From Desmodesmus armatus (Eukaryota > Chlorophyta > Chlorophyceae > Sphaeropleales > Scenedesmaceae): a stretch of DNA of 64,000 nt. Numbering within the stretch: position 1 is the first letter of the stretch; the number at the start of each line of letters is the position of its first letter. A program made the translations under genes and the position numbers. The stretch spans positions 28,760 through 92,759 of the forward strand of contig VIIQ02000294.1 of the NCBI GenBank assembly GCA_007449985.2, given 5' to 3'. Under the pieces are notes generated by a model. It was not told the origin of the DNA and did no database searches. It worked only from the letters and a program-made list of their open reading frames with translations. This document shows, in pieces, positions 33,501 through 43,841 of the stretch.

Positions 33501-34344
33501 TGACGTGCCTTTGGCTTCTCTCTCTGATGTGCCAATGGGTGCCACCGCCACCCTCACCCACTGCTGGGGTTACTGGGTCAGCGCAATCGACCAGCAATGT
33601 TTTTCTGGGTATCACCTGCGCTGGGCCATGGGCCTTGGTCTGCCCTCTGTTCTGCTATGGTGTGTTGCTGTGCCTGTTGCCATGGGTGTGGGGCTGTACC
33701 TGTACCGCAGCCGGGCTGACAGCGACAGGTTCAGGGAGCAGTTTGGCTTTCTGTACCGCACCTATAGGCCTGAGTGCATGTGGTGGGAGGCTGTGTGGGC
33801 TGCACGCACTGTGCTGCTGACCGTCATCTCAGTCTTCTCTCTCCCCATCATGGGGCAGCGGGCTGCGTCAGCGCTACTACTCTAGAGATCTGTGCTGAGC
33901 TTGCTGCTGGTGTTATTGGCTAGCGCTGTGCTGCAGACTGCATTCCAGCCATACACTGAGCGCACGCTGCACCGCATGCACCATGTGTCAACCGCTTGCC
34001 TAGCAGCTACCACCCTTGGGGCGCTTGCAATGTTTGCGTATGAAATTCAGGAGTCCACTGCGTATGCGCTGCGCATTGCAATCACGGTGCTGGTGTTTGT
34101 GGTCAACCTGGTGTTTGTGGGTTGGTGCTGCCTGAAGCTGACGCCTGCACTCAAAGCAATGCTGGGCGCGCTCTTTGCCATGGCCAAGGAGTGGATGTTG
34201 CATGGTGTGCGGTGTGCATTTGCGTGCTTGGGCTGTCCAAGTAATGCAAGCCAGCGTGCTGCGCGTCGTGTGGGCGGCAGCGCAGGGCAGCACGGTGAGG
34301 AAAGCAAGGACCCCAGCACCCTGGGCCCTGCTGAGCGTGTGTAG
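30569..34344 (+). pseudogene. Large beta-helix plus multi-pass membrane protein, copy 2 (disrupted)
   Basis: Same architecture as copy 1. ATG 30569 opens MRHAKWLSGSDCSC and a hydrophobic leader ending MALVNAQPQ. The frame breaks near 30813-30816, where one more C in CCCC would restore the copy-1-like SLNSTHL/LLNSTHL region. The next frame (30910-33885) carries the beta-helix, the Cys-rich part (CMCCPPHTFSF, CKPGYRGTLCGDC) and most membrane segments including FGFLYRTYRPE. A 21-base in-frame insertion relative to copy 1 then adds a TAG at 33883-33885; the same frame continues from 33886 to TAG at 34342-34344 with the last membrane segments. The first break could be an assembly error. The TAG is shared with copy 3, so it is probably real and removes about 150 residues. 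A truncated but functional product is possible. Confidence 0.8.
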
Positions 34345-35438
34345 CCCTGAGGTCTGCTTTTTTGAGTGTGTGGAGTGTGGTGGAGTGTGGCAGCGGCATG
34401 CTCACTTTTCTGAATGCTTGTGTGGATGGCAGCATGTTGTGGACAGCCCTTTTCCTGCAGCTCGCCTGAGACAGTTCATATCTCGAGAGCACCACCTGTT
34501 GGTTGCCTACCTGGTGGATTGCGGCCAACTCACCGGCAGGAGGGAACCACAACCCAGCAGAGTATGACTGAAACTGCAGCAGGACTGCTGCTGCTGGTAT
34601 TGAAAGAGCTCACCATTTCTTTACAGGCAGTCACTGGGCACCCCATCCGGGGTGCACATGGTATAGCATTATCCAGGCCTGGGCCGGTCTGGATAAGGTG
34701 CACACTTGGGGTTACCGTGATTCTTTCTGCTCGTTGGCTCATGGCAGCTTTGGCAACTTTCTTGTGCCAACGCCGGCCAGTGGCCCGTGGCTCATGAGGC
34801 TGATGGGAATGCCTCTTTAGCAGAAGCTAGTAACACTGCTCATGACCATGGAGCTGGCTTACAGCAGCTGTGCTGGCCCAGCACATCAGCACCACAGGGG
34901 TTGCAGGAAGATGCAGCCACACTCAGCGAGTGCTTCAGGCATGATACTTTCAACTATGATGGTGCCCATGGGGGCTGCCTGCAGCTTGCTGCGCACCTGT
35001 GTGGCTGAGGGCAAAGAACTGTGACTGCTGCACTCAGTCCTGGCCAGAGCACGGTCCAGAGAAGACCAGAGAAGTCCAGAGAACTTCCTTCGCAGACAGC
35101 CAGTGCTGCTCCTCAGTGACACTTCCGTAAGTCTTTGACAGGCTGATGTCCATATCAGGAGCACTGCGAGATAGTCTGTGGGCCATAGGGAAGTTGGTTC
35201 CAACTGCTGCTGCTGTTGTTGTCTGCATACATCACTCCAGTCGCTTGCACCCTTGACTGCTAAGCTCGTCAGCAGTAATGGTGACATGAAAGGTTCCACG
35301 TGCCAAACATCGGCGAGGCTGGCATGCCTTCACGGTACACGGCGCGGGAGGCTAAAGGGAAGGGGCAGGACAGAGCTCGTTAACTGCACGTCTACGAGGC
35401 ATATATCTAAAGGTGAATTGAATGATGATTGTTGATAT
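33766..35438 (+). repeat. Segmental duplication, block A, copy 2
   Basis: Partner of 25183-26855. It lies in place behind the longer copy-2 gene, so this is the more likely source and 25183-26855 the derived copy. Confidence 0.9.
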
Positions 35439-36387
35439 GGCAGCTTCGTTGAGGGACATACTTCATCGAGTCATAGTATGGCGCTCAAGGCGTGGCTCAA
35501 GGTCTCAGCACCAGGTCTCATTCAATCTCAGCTGAGCAGCACCAGACTTGTTGAAAGTGTGCCCAACGGCTATTGATGGTCCACATCACTGTTTGCATGG
35601 CTGCCAGGCCTGATGGCATTGTAGCAGTTCGGCATGTTGAGGGCGCTATGGCTTGAGCTGGTGAGACAGTGCCCGGAACCGGGGAGGTAGCGTGATTTCC
35701 TGTGGAGACACTGGGAACACACAAGATGGTAACACAGTGTAGCTAGCACTGGGGTCCCCCACCGCCACCCCAGGCAACAAAAGCCTAACACAGCAACCTC
35801 ACAGTGCAATAGAAGGCGTCCAGTCCAAAGCTGCGAGTCCAGCAGCCCCATCAAGCCTAACAGGATTACCTGCAAGCAGCACCATCATGGCTTGAGCTGG
35901 TGATCAGCACAGCGGCTGCAGGTGTTCCCCCATGAGCCTCTGGCTCCCTTGTGGGTTGCTCAGCTTTTGCTGAGCCAATTACTGTAACTGTAACTGTAAC
36001 GTGCTCACCTGATAGGTGACATGGCAAGGCTTGTGCATGCGCAGTGAAGCAACCTGCGAGGTGTCACAGATTGTTGGACACAATCTGTAAGATTGAGCCA
36101 TTTGCTGTGCAGGCATGGTGACTCAGTGTACGGCCAGATGCCATCCTCGCAACTTGCGAGAGTGTACAAAGGATTACCGCGGGTGTACATATCAGCACAG
36201 AGGCGCATGTTACTTGTTACACACAGGCATCAGTCCCACTCCCATAGGCTGCATGGTGATTCACATGGTGGGGGGAATCCCAGGCGGGGGGCATAGGCAG
36301 GCTGCAAAATCCAGCACCACAACTGGCAATCTGTCCAGCGCGCGTGCTGACAATCCGGGTGCACAAACTGTGGGCTGCAACCCATGG
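35439..36387 (+). repeat. Segmental duplication, block B, copy 2
   Basis: Partner of 27673-28382, with an extra 239 bases at 35665-35903. A few small differences near 35955-35965 (TTTTGCTGAGC versus AAAAGCTGAGC) form part of a hairpin in copy 1. Confidence 0.85.
35665..35903. mobile_element. 239-bp insertion flanked by 17-bp direct repeats
   Basis: ATGGCTTGAGCTGGTGA occurs once in duplication copy 1 (27881-27897) and twice here, at 35648-35664 and 35887-35903, bounding 222 bases of unique sequence. This is the pattern of an insertion with a long target duplication, as made by LINE-type or SINE retrotransposition; a GGTTCCGGGC word (minus strand, near 35675) faintly recalls an RNA-polymerase-III B box. 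No poly(A) tail or coding capacity. Confidence 0.7.
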
Positions 36388-37190
36388 CTGCTGTGCAGCA
36401 TACGGGTGCATCTCCCATGTTGGAGGCATGCATTCAGCACAGAACCGTGCGTCCCCCAAACAATCCCATATTCCGTGAACACCTTTACAAACTGAACTAC
36501 AACTGCAATCTCTCTCGCAGAGCTGCACAAACCCTCAATGGACGCGGTCCCGACCTCGATCCAAGACAAGCTTTTGGCGGCAAGTCTGTATTGACCCCCG
36601 CACATCAACTGAGGAGCAAACAAGCATGCACTTGCTTTGATGCTCAGCTCCCAACAGTCGGCAGCACATGAGGCTTTCAGCACAGTGCTTGAGCTGCCGA
36701 TCACTGTCATACCAAAAAACAAGCGTGCCAACACACAACACACACACGTGCGCGCAACTCCAAGCTGTGTGCTGGCCATGGAAACACCCGCCATGCTTTG
36801 CATGCATAGCAGGAAACTCCTCAACACAACGTTGCACGAGCAATCCTGCATCAGGCATGGAGCTTCGCTCCACATGGTTCCTTGCTGCAGGCCCCCACAC
36901 AAGTCCTGCCACAGCAGCTGTCCCACTGGGCAACAACTGCTGCTCAAGAGACCCCAGCACGCAGCAGTCCTGGCAGCAGCACATCAGCGCCCCCCGCACA
37001 CGACACCTTCCAGCACACACAACCAGCCTTTCGAGCGTACACAGTTGCCTGCACTCCTGCTGCTGCCTGCATGGTCATGCAGGAGATGCAGGGCATGTGC
37101 ACCTGCATAAATACACCTAAGCTTCACACACAACCGCTCCCCAGGCAATCAACCCCCAACGCACAATTTTCCGCCAAAATGAGCTGTGGG
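36388..37190. other. No supported gene
   Basis: Overlapping long frames on both strands near 36535-37120 have no domain or splice support. Nothing else seen. Confidence 0.35.
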
Positions 37191-37197
37191 CGATGCT

Positions 37198-37342
37198 TCA
37201 GCGCCTGCTCTTCTTGCCGGTGGCACCTGCTGCCTCGGACTTGATCTCTGTCATGCGGTTCATCTGGTTGAAGAGGGGCTGGGCCATGTTGAAGGCCACC
37301 CAGCCAACAACGGGCAGGAACAGCAGGGAGATGGTGCCCAGC
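37198..37342 (-). CDS. psbY: psbY exon 6: PsbY unit 4 and stop
   Basis: 145 bases. Same PsbY helix as units 1 and 3, then TEIKSEAAGATGKKSRR and TGA at 37198-37200. The spacer is dropped, as expected for the last unit. Confidence 0.9.
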
Positions 37343-40060
37343 CTGCAAAGCACACACACGCACCAAGCAGCATATCGTTAAGTGCAACCACAGCAAAGCA
37401 GGTTGAGGCCATCTCGTGGCCAGCTGTCCAACCATGCTGTCAAAGCCCTGCCGGCTTGTGCCAGTGCAAAGTTGCAATTGACTTCCCAGCAGTAGTCGTC
37501 CCCGCAGCACTTTCACAACAACCAAGCAGCTTATTGTGGCTGCAACATTACTCTTACAAAGCCAAAGCATGGTGACAAAACCTACCTGTTGTCGCTGCCT
37601 GCCAGCTGGGCCAGCTCTGTTGCGGCGTCAGCCTGCTGTGCTGCTACCATGCTGAGAGCAGCGCCCAGGCCAACAGCGCCAGCCAGGCCACGCTTCTTCC
37701 TGCCACCTGCGCTGGCGCCTGCTGCCTCGGACTTGATCTCTGTCATGCGGTTCATCTGGTTGAAGAGGGGCTGGGCCATGTTGAAGGCCACCCAGCCAAC
37801 AACGGGCAGGAACAGCAGGGAGATGGTGCCCAGCCTGCAAGAAAGGCGACAGCATACAGGCAGTAAAGGAAGTTGAGTGTGCTTGAAGTACGTTTAACCA
37901 CAGCATTGACACAATGTCAGCACTGACACCCAGGCACAAGGCAGTCACACGGATGCTGCACAAGACGTCCACAACAGCGATCATCCTGCCGCGTTATGCC
38001 TGTGCCGCTTAGTTTGGCAGTCCATGAAACACAGGCAACGTTGGCTTGCAGTGCTGCTGATGTCATGTGACATGCGGAGCCCACTGTGCGCAAGATAGCC
38101 CCTGCAACAGTGCTGCTACCAGCACGCACAGCACCTACCTGTTGTCGCTGGCTGCGAGCTGGGCAAGCTCTGTTGCGGCATCAGCCTGCTGTGCTGCTGC
38201 CAAGCTGAGGGCAGCGCCCAGGCCAACAGCGCCAGCCAGTCCACGCTTCTTCTGGGTGCGCTTGGGGGGAGCAGATGAGCCCTGCAACAAATGCAGCAGT
38301 AGAGCCACACATCAGACACGCTGCTATCAAGCTTTGTGCTGACATGCAACGGTTGCGGAAGCATACCCTGTGCTGAGCATGTGCATGGCCTGCAGGTCTG
38401 CGCGCATGGGACATGTCTCTGCTGAGCATGTGCGTGTCCTGCAGATCTGCGCACGCAGGGCACGACCAGAGGGTACGCTGTGCTGCAAGCCCTCCCGCAG
38501 GAAAGCAGGCTGCGTTGATCTTTATCCTGTGGCGAAGGTACTGGCCAAGAAGCAGTGGTGCTGGCCACGGCTAGGGAGCAGAGGTACTGGTCATACTGCT
38601 AACAAATAGAGGCACTGGTTGCGCCACTGCTGCCTGTGCGCACCTTGGCATCATCCTTGAGCTTGCTCATGCGGTCCAGCTGGTTGAAGGCTGGCTGCAG
38701 GATGTTGAAGGCCACCCAGCCCAGGGCGGGGATGAACAGCAGGGCCAGCACGCTCAGCCTGCACGCGGTGCAGGAAACAACAACAGCAACAGCAAGAAAC
38801 CGATTGGCATGTGCCATCCAGCCTGCACGTGCTGCATGCGCTCCGAACCCCCGGCGGACCCAGCGCGCACATGCTGCACAAGCAGCCCTAACATGCATGC
38901 ATGCTGGGTGCGCTACAGCAGTAACATGGCAAATCGCGAAGGTGTTGCTGTCGTGCCTTGCCTTGCCCCAGCACACACTGCAGGAAACAATGCCTTGCCC
39001 CAGCACGCACTGCAGGAAACCGTGCATGCCCCAGCACACAGTGCAGAAAACCATGCCTTGCCCCAGCACACAAGGAGGAAACCATACATGGCCCCAGTTC
39101 ACGCTGCAGGAAATCATGTATGGCCCCGCCACACAGTGCAGGACCCATGCCTTGCCCCAGCACACACTGCAGGAAACCATGCATGGCCCCAGCACACTGC
39201 GCCCACACAACTGCAGAGAAAGCCACGCATGACCCCAGCACACCAACTGCCTTTGTAACCTCTCCTGCACTGCCATGCGGACTGCGACTGTCCTGCACGG
39301 CCATGCAGCCTGCTGATCAGTACAAAGATGCGCGGCCACGACCCCAGCTGCTTCGCGCACCTGTTGTCGCTGCCTGCCAGCTGGGCCAGCTCTGTTGCGG
39401 CATCAGCCTGCTGTGCTGCTGCCATGCTGAGGGCAGCGCCCAGGCCAACAGCGCCAGCCAGGCCGCGCTTCTTCCTGCCACCTGCGCTGGCACCTGCTGC
39501 CTCGGACTTGATCTCTGTCATGCGGTTCATCTGGTTGAAGAGGGGCTGGGCCATGTTGAAGGCCACCCAGCCAACAACGGGCAGGAACAGCAGGGAGATG
39601 GTGCCCAGCCTGTTGTCACTTGCTGCAACATTGGCCAGCTCAACTGCTGCCTGTGCCTGGCCAGAGAACATCCAGGAGGAGGCAACCGCTGACAGGGCAG
39701 CGACCTTGCCAGCCTGCAGATCGTAACGCGACCGAAAACAGGCAGCAGGGAATGCACAGGCTGGGTGCGAGGGTAACGTGTCCATCAGATGGAACCTTCT
39801 GCTGCTGCGAAACCGCACAATTGAAGGCCGAATGCATGACAGAAGTAATCAAAACAACAACACCATTGTTTTGCACTCCTCTGGGCCCCAGATCTGAAGC
39901 TCCAGCATCATGAGCTTACTTCGAAGGCCTGGGCCTCAGCAGCATCCTGCTTCTGGGCGCGGACGGCCAAGGGGGCCCTCAAAGAACGCACAGGGGCAAA
40001 AGCACCGCGTGCCTGGCGGCATGATGCGCCAGCACGAGCAGCGTTGGCCTTGAGCATCAT
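37198..40060 (-). CDS. psbY: PsbY polyprotein precursor with four PsbY-like units
   Basis: Exons (minus): 40060-39920, 39713-39361, 38758-38644, 38281-38139, 37834-37586 and 37342-37198. All splice sites fit in phase and give about 381 residues ending in TGA. Exon 1 is a chloroplast transit peptide (MMLKANAARAGASCRQARGA). Exon 2 has a thylakoid signal ending SGQAQA, then ELANVAASDNR and the PsbY helix VVGWVAFNMAQPLFNQMNRM. Further units are in exon 3 (ALGWVAFNILQPAFNQLDRM), exon 5 and exon 6. Hydrophobic spacers RGLAGAVGLGAALS...QADA followed by ELAQLA(G/A)SDNR separate them, so each unit has its own AxA-type processing site. PsbY is a one-helix subunit near cytochrome b559 of photosystem II. 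The Arabidopsis precursor yields two units; four here is an expansion. Exons 2 and 5 are almost identical, suggesting recent duplication or gene conversion. The start could also be ATG 40141, in frame. Confidence 0.93.
37586..37834 (-). CDS. psbY: psbY exon 5: PsbY unit 3 and spacer
   Basis: 249 bases, phase 2 to 2. Encodes RLGTISLLFLPVVGWVAFNM and the QPLFNQMNRM helix end, then GGRKKRGLAGAVGLGAALSM. Nearly the same as the matching part of exon 2. Confidence 0.9.
38139..38281 (-). CDS. psbY: psbY exon 4: spacer between units 2 and 3
   Basis: 143 bases, phase 0 to 2. Reads GSSAPPKRTQKKR, the GLAGAVGLGAALS signal-like stretch, and AASDNR. In unit 1 and unit 3 the same spacer is fused to the PsbY exon, here it is a separate exon. 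Confidence 0.9.
38644..38758 (-). CDS. psbY: psbY exon 3: divergent PsbY unit 2
   Basis: 115 bases, phase 2 to 0. Codes LSVLALLFIPALGWVAFNIL, QPAFNQLDRMSKLKDDAK, the unit most different from the other three and closest in style to plant PsbY (GW..FNILQPA.NQ). Confidence 0.9.
38955..39245. repeat. 31-bp minisatellite in psbY intron 2
   Basis: About nine imperfect units of GCCTTGCCCCAGCACACACT plus GCAGGAAACC-type ending. The repeat carries many GCAG words that could act as decoy acceptors. It lies wholly within the intron between exons 2 and 3. Confidence 0.85.
39361..39713 (-). CDS. psbY: psbY exon 2: thylakoid signal, PsbY unit 1 and first spacer
   Basis: Acceptor CTGCAG ends at 39714; GTGCGC starts at 39360. 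353 bases, phase 0 to 2. Contains VAALSAVASSWMFSGQAQA, the first PsbY helix, a Lys/Arg-rich stromal-type linker GGRKKR, and the second signal-like spacer ending in SDNR. Confidence 0.9.
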
Positions 40061-40141
40061 GCTGGCGAGTTGAGCTGGCGCACTGAGATGCTTGCAAAGC
40101 GCTTTTACGATTGCACAAGGTTTGCACAACACGCTGGGCAT

Positions 40142-40965
40142 GCAGGGAACGCACAGATCGGGGACAAGGGTCTGGACTTCCCAGGGTTTTGCAAAAGTCC
40201 TGACAAGAACTATCGGTTCGTCATCTGTGTTGCTCGCATCAGTAGCTCATGAGTTTGCTTCATAGCTCACCTGGACAGCCTCCCTACCTGTCCAACTGCC
40301 AACTCAACCCACCCGCCAGTCCACAACCAACACAACATGCTAGCATAGGTGTTCATCAAATGTTTTGGGGTTGCTTTGTAGTTGTGGTGTCAGAGAGCCT
40401 GAGGTCACCTGAGGTAGGGTCTGACCCGTGGGTGTGTTTCACCTGTTCAAGGGTTCTGATCAAGTGATGGTGATGTGGTGCTTCGTGTGGGCTTCCCCAC
40501 ATATGAAAGACATCACCAGGATATGTTGCACTGTATCGACCTGTCAGCATCTTGTGAGGCATGTGCTGAACTGCGACAGTGCTGCAAACTGGCTGTGTTG
40601 ACTCAATCTTCAGCTGCTGCTGCAGGGTGCAGCTGCTCCTGCAGGGTGAGAGGGGGGAGGGGGGGCTGTGCACACATGTGTGACTGCCTTCAACGCAATT
40701 GAAATTGCTGTGGCTTCAGTCGCGAAGGATTCTGAGCCAAATCTGTGTCCACCACTGTGCTGTCAATAGCAGCAAAAACAGCCCAAAGGTTAGGCGACTT
40801 GGCAGCAAAAATGTTTCAACTGGAGCCAGATTGAGGCTTGGGCAGGAGCCATTACCGCAAGTCAGCCTTACAAGCCGTGACAATCCTCCACATGCAGTGC
40901 GATGAGGGTTCTGTGGCGTCGCACCAGGCCTGGATCACCCTAAACAGTTCGACAGTGTTGCACTC
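40142..40965. other. psbY upstream region; no further gene seen
   Basis: Holds the presumed psbY promoter on the minus strand, immediately above 40060-40141. No TATA box or other element is clear. The rest has only short frames. Confidence 0.3.
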
Positions 40966-41674
40966 CAGGGATGCTCAGTATGCTTGTACGCTAGTACGTT
41001 GTACGCAGTACGTTGTACGCAGTACGCTGCCAGGCCAGTACGTACCCATCAAAAGTACGCTGCTGTGAGTGTGTATGCTTTTCGGCTCAGCAGCAGCAGC
41101 AGCAGCACTGCTGGGACCCACACCGGCCTCAGAGTTGCTGATGCTCCTCATTTCTCCTCATTAGCCTTGCAAGCCAGGCTACTCTTGACCTGTTTATGTG
41201 CCTTGGCAGCTGTCAGGACACTCCCAACCTCAGTAAGACACTTGCTGCAATGCCGGACTTTGCCGGACTCCCTTGCCATTACCTGTCAGATGGACGTAGC
41301 ACCGTGTTCTAGAGCCACTGAAAGTCAGATCAAAGTAAATTCATATTTAATCTGTTTTTATTATGCTACTTACTAACGATGCTGCAGCGATCAACAGGGT
41401 TGGTGGGATCGCATCGATCTGATCGGAGGAAGCCATTGCGAGTGATATGGGCGACGTAAAGTGCTGTCAAACACAGATACAATACGTATTATATGCAGCA
41501 TACTTGCTACCACCCCAATACGCTAGCCCTGTGTGACTGATTCCCTGTTTTTGACCAGTACGTGACAGCTCCCTTGACTGTAGAGTACAAACGTGCGTAC
41601 TTGGGTGCGTACTACGTACTTGTACGCTGGTACGTACTTGTACGCTGCCCAAAACAACGTTTTGAGCATCCCTG
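40966..41674. mobile_element. hAT-family MITE, 709 bp
   Basis: The left end CAGGGATGCTCA at 40966 is repeated exactly as the reverse complement ending at 41674. TTGCACTC flanks both sides (40958-40965 and 41675-41682), a perfect 8-bp target duplication as made by hAT transposases. Subterminal clusters of GTACGC/GTACGT words lie inside both ends (about 40985-41065 and 41590-41650). No coding capacity. Confidence 0.88.
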
Positions 41675-41682
41675 TTGCACTC

Positions 41683-42900
41683 CCCTGACAGCTGTGTGTC
41701 ACACACGGTAGAACCGTAACATAGAGTGACACCATTACAGTACAGTTACAGTATTTGGCACGGCAATACAAAAATTGCACGGGAGCCAGCCTTAGGGCTC
41801 ATGGGGTCACAAACAGCCGTGCGCCACCCACCGACACCACTTGGGTTCAGCTAGAAAGCATACACAGCCGCTGACGGTCAGCCTAAACCGCTCTAGGCTG
41901 GCCTACGCTGGCAGGCAGCTCTGAACTTCAGATTTGACATATCACTGAAGCAGTGCCGCAGTTGCTGTCATCTAGTGTTGTCGGGTACCAACCTTGCCGC
42001 AAGAAAGGTTCCCATCCCCTATGGCACTGACTTTGGTTACCAAAGTGAGCTGAGCCCCCCCGCCCCCTGCACACACATGTAACCAAAACTGCCTGCATCA
42101 TCTTTGTGCATTTCTCTGTTGTATGCTTGCTCAGCTTCAAGGCTGGCAGGTGTATCACAGCATCGATCAGGATGCCTCCTGCCCTCCCTCCCACCCTCCA
42201 AGCAGTGCACTTCCAGCCAGGTGCAGAGGCCCCCAGTGTGCGCTGTTGGCTTTCAAAGCTGACTCAGCTGGTAGCTCAACTTGAGTATCCTATGGCATCA
42301 TGCCATAATGCCATAATGATATGGCATCCTATGGCATAAAAATCATGGCATTACTATCCCACCACTGCAGGCACGGTGCACTCAAGCATAGATCTCGCTT
42401 CAATGCCCTCAGGGCTTGAACCCTGGGGCCCGGCTGCCTTTGCCGACCGGCAGCCTGATCAACCCTTCACACCACGCCCTGCCCCGTGGGCAGCATGCAT
42501 GTGACAAATTCCATCACGGCACAGCCTGTGGAAGGCAAACACCAGGGCGCCCCGTAGTGGCGCTGGCAGGGTTGGAACACAACACAGAACCTGCAGTTCA
42601 ACTGTTGTGGGCGGCCCACAATGGCATTGCATAATATTGAGTGCCCAAGTGACCCGGGCCAAGAAATCCAGTTGATGCCATCGGGCTGAGCTGATACTCC
42701 TGATCCTTTGAGTGTGTTTCTGTGTGTGATTCAACGCGTGCCGTGCACCGGCACGCACGTAGCCTACTGCTGTGAGTGCAGAATCTCAACAGACATAACA
42801 GGCACAGCAAGTGCCACCTGGCACTCTGAGTGACAACCTGTCCTAGGGCACCACAAGCCCTCTGGAATGCTCTCCAACACACCTCAACTGATATTGCACA
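41683..42900. other. No supported gene
   Basis: Contains ATGGCAT/ATGCCAT palindromic words at about 42290-42352, a small cluster of unknown origin. No coding signal that I trust. Confidence 0.35.
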
Positions 42901-43055
42901 GCAGTGCAGCCCTAATCGGATGCATGGCCCAATCGGGTATGACAGGGCATTGCCAATCTCAACAAGTTGTTGATAAGCTCCGGTCACCACTGACGGCTGC
43001 AGGCTGCGGAGCTTATCGAATGACTGATCCGGCCCCTCACAGTCCCATCCACAGG

Positions 43056-43470
43056 CCCATCCCCCCCCCCCCCCCCCCCCGTCCACAAGCCCCTCACAGC
43101 CCCTCGCAGGCCCCTAACCCCTCACCCTCACACCCCCTCACACCCTCACCCTCACACCCCTCACACCGGCCCCTCACACCCCTCACCCTCACACCCCTCA
43201 CACCGGCCCCTCACACCCCTCACCCCTCACACCGCCCCTCACACCGGCCCCTCACACCCCTCACCCCTCACACCGGCCCCTCACACCCCTCACACCGGCC
43301 CCTCACACCCCTCACCCCTCACACCGGCCCCTCACACCCCTCACACCACACACCGCCCCTTACACCCCTCACACCGGCCCCTCACACCCCTCACCCCTCA
43401 CACCGGCCCCTCACACCCCTCACACCACACACCGCCCCTCACACCACGGCTTGTGGGGCAGTGACCAACC
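43056..43470. repeat. C-run and CCTCACACC minisatellite
   Basis: A C20-type run at 43060-43080 followed by about 390 bases of CCCCTCACACCGGCCCCTCA and variants, unit roughly 21-35 bases. The 217-codon plus-strand frame (PSHRPLTPLT repeats) is produced by the repeat. Confidence 0.9.
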
Positions 43471-43790
43471 CATCAGTGCAGTTCCAGCCGCATGATTGCC
43501 GTGCACTCCCCATCGAGTGACACCAGTAGTTGTATCAGTGATCATCACTGCGGCGCAGCACAGTGGGTTGCTTGGCAGTCCGTCAGGCGTTGGTTCAACC
43601 CGTTTGACTGTTAGGGTCTGGTCATCACTCAACGCCGTTGCCCCCCCCCCCCCCGAAGGCTTAGAGGACGCAGGGGCAGATGGGGTTGGGGGTTGGCAGC
43701 ATGCCATCGTGACACCAGTAGTTGCATCACCTGATGCTGGTGGTTTGCTTGGCAGTTCTTTGGGTGCTGCCTGTTTCCAGCTTCCTGCAC
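43420..43790 (-). pseudogene. Decayed tandem copies of the C-terminal exon
   Basis: About 43685-43770 repeats TGGTGTCACG(A)TGGCATGCTG and the PPTPSAPASS coding stretch. About 43450-43525 repeats GGGGAGTGCACGGCAATC and GWNC-T(D/E)-GLVTA but with a 2-base length change that breaks the frame. Both are degenerate copies of exon 44074-43842, placed downstream of its stop. Confidence 0.55.
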
Positions 43791-43841
43791 TGATGGCACC
43801 TTAAACAGCTGATCAACCTCTCACACCGTCACGGCCTAGGC

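Noticed and set aside
33883..33885. In-frame TAG read as a sense codon (variant genetic code)
   Set aside because: TAG is used as the natural stop at the end of copies 1, 2 and 3 of the same gene family, so recoding is unlikely.
35665..35903. tRNA-derived SINE
   Set aside because: Only a weak B-box-like word on the minus strand at the wrong end, no A box and no A-rich tail.
36535..37120. Overlapping frames on both strands as genes
   Set aside because: No domain, signal peptide or splice support on either strand.
42867..43520. 217-codon Pro/Thr-rich frame (+)
   Set aside because: Produced by the CCTCACACC minisatellite.
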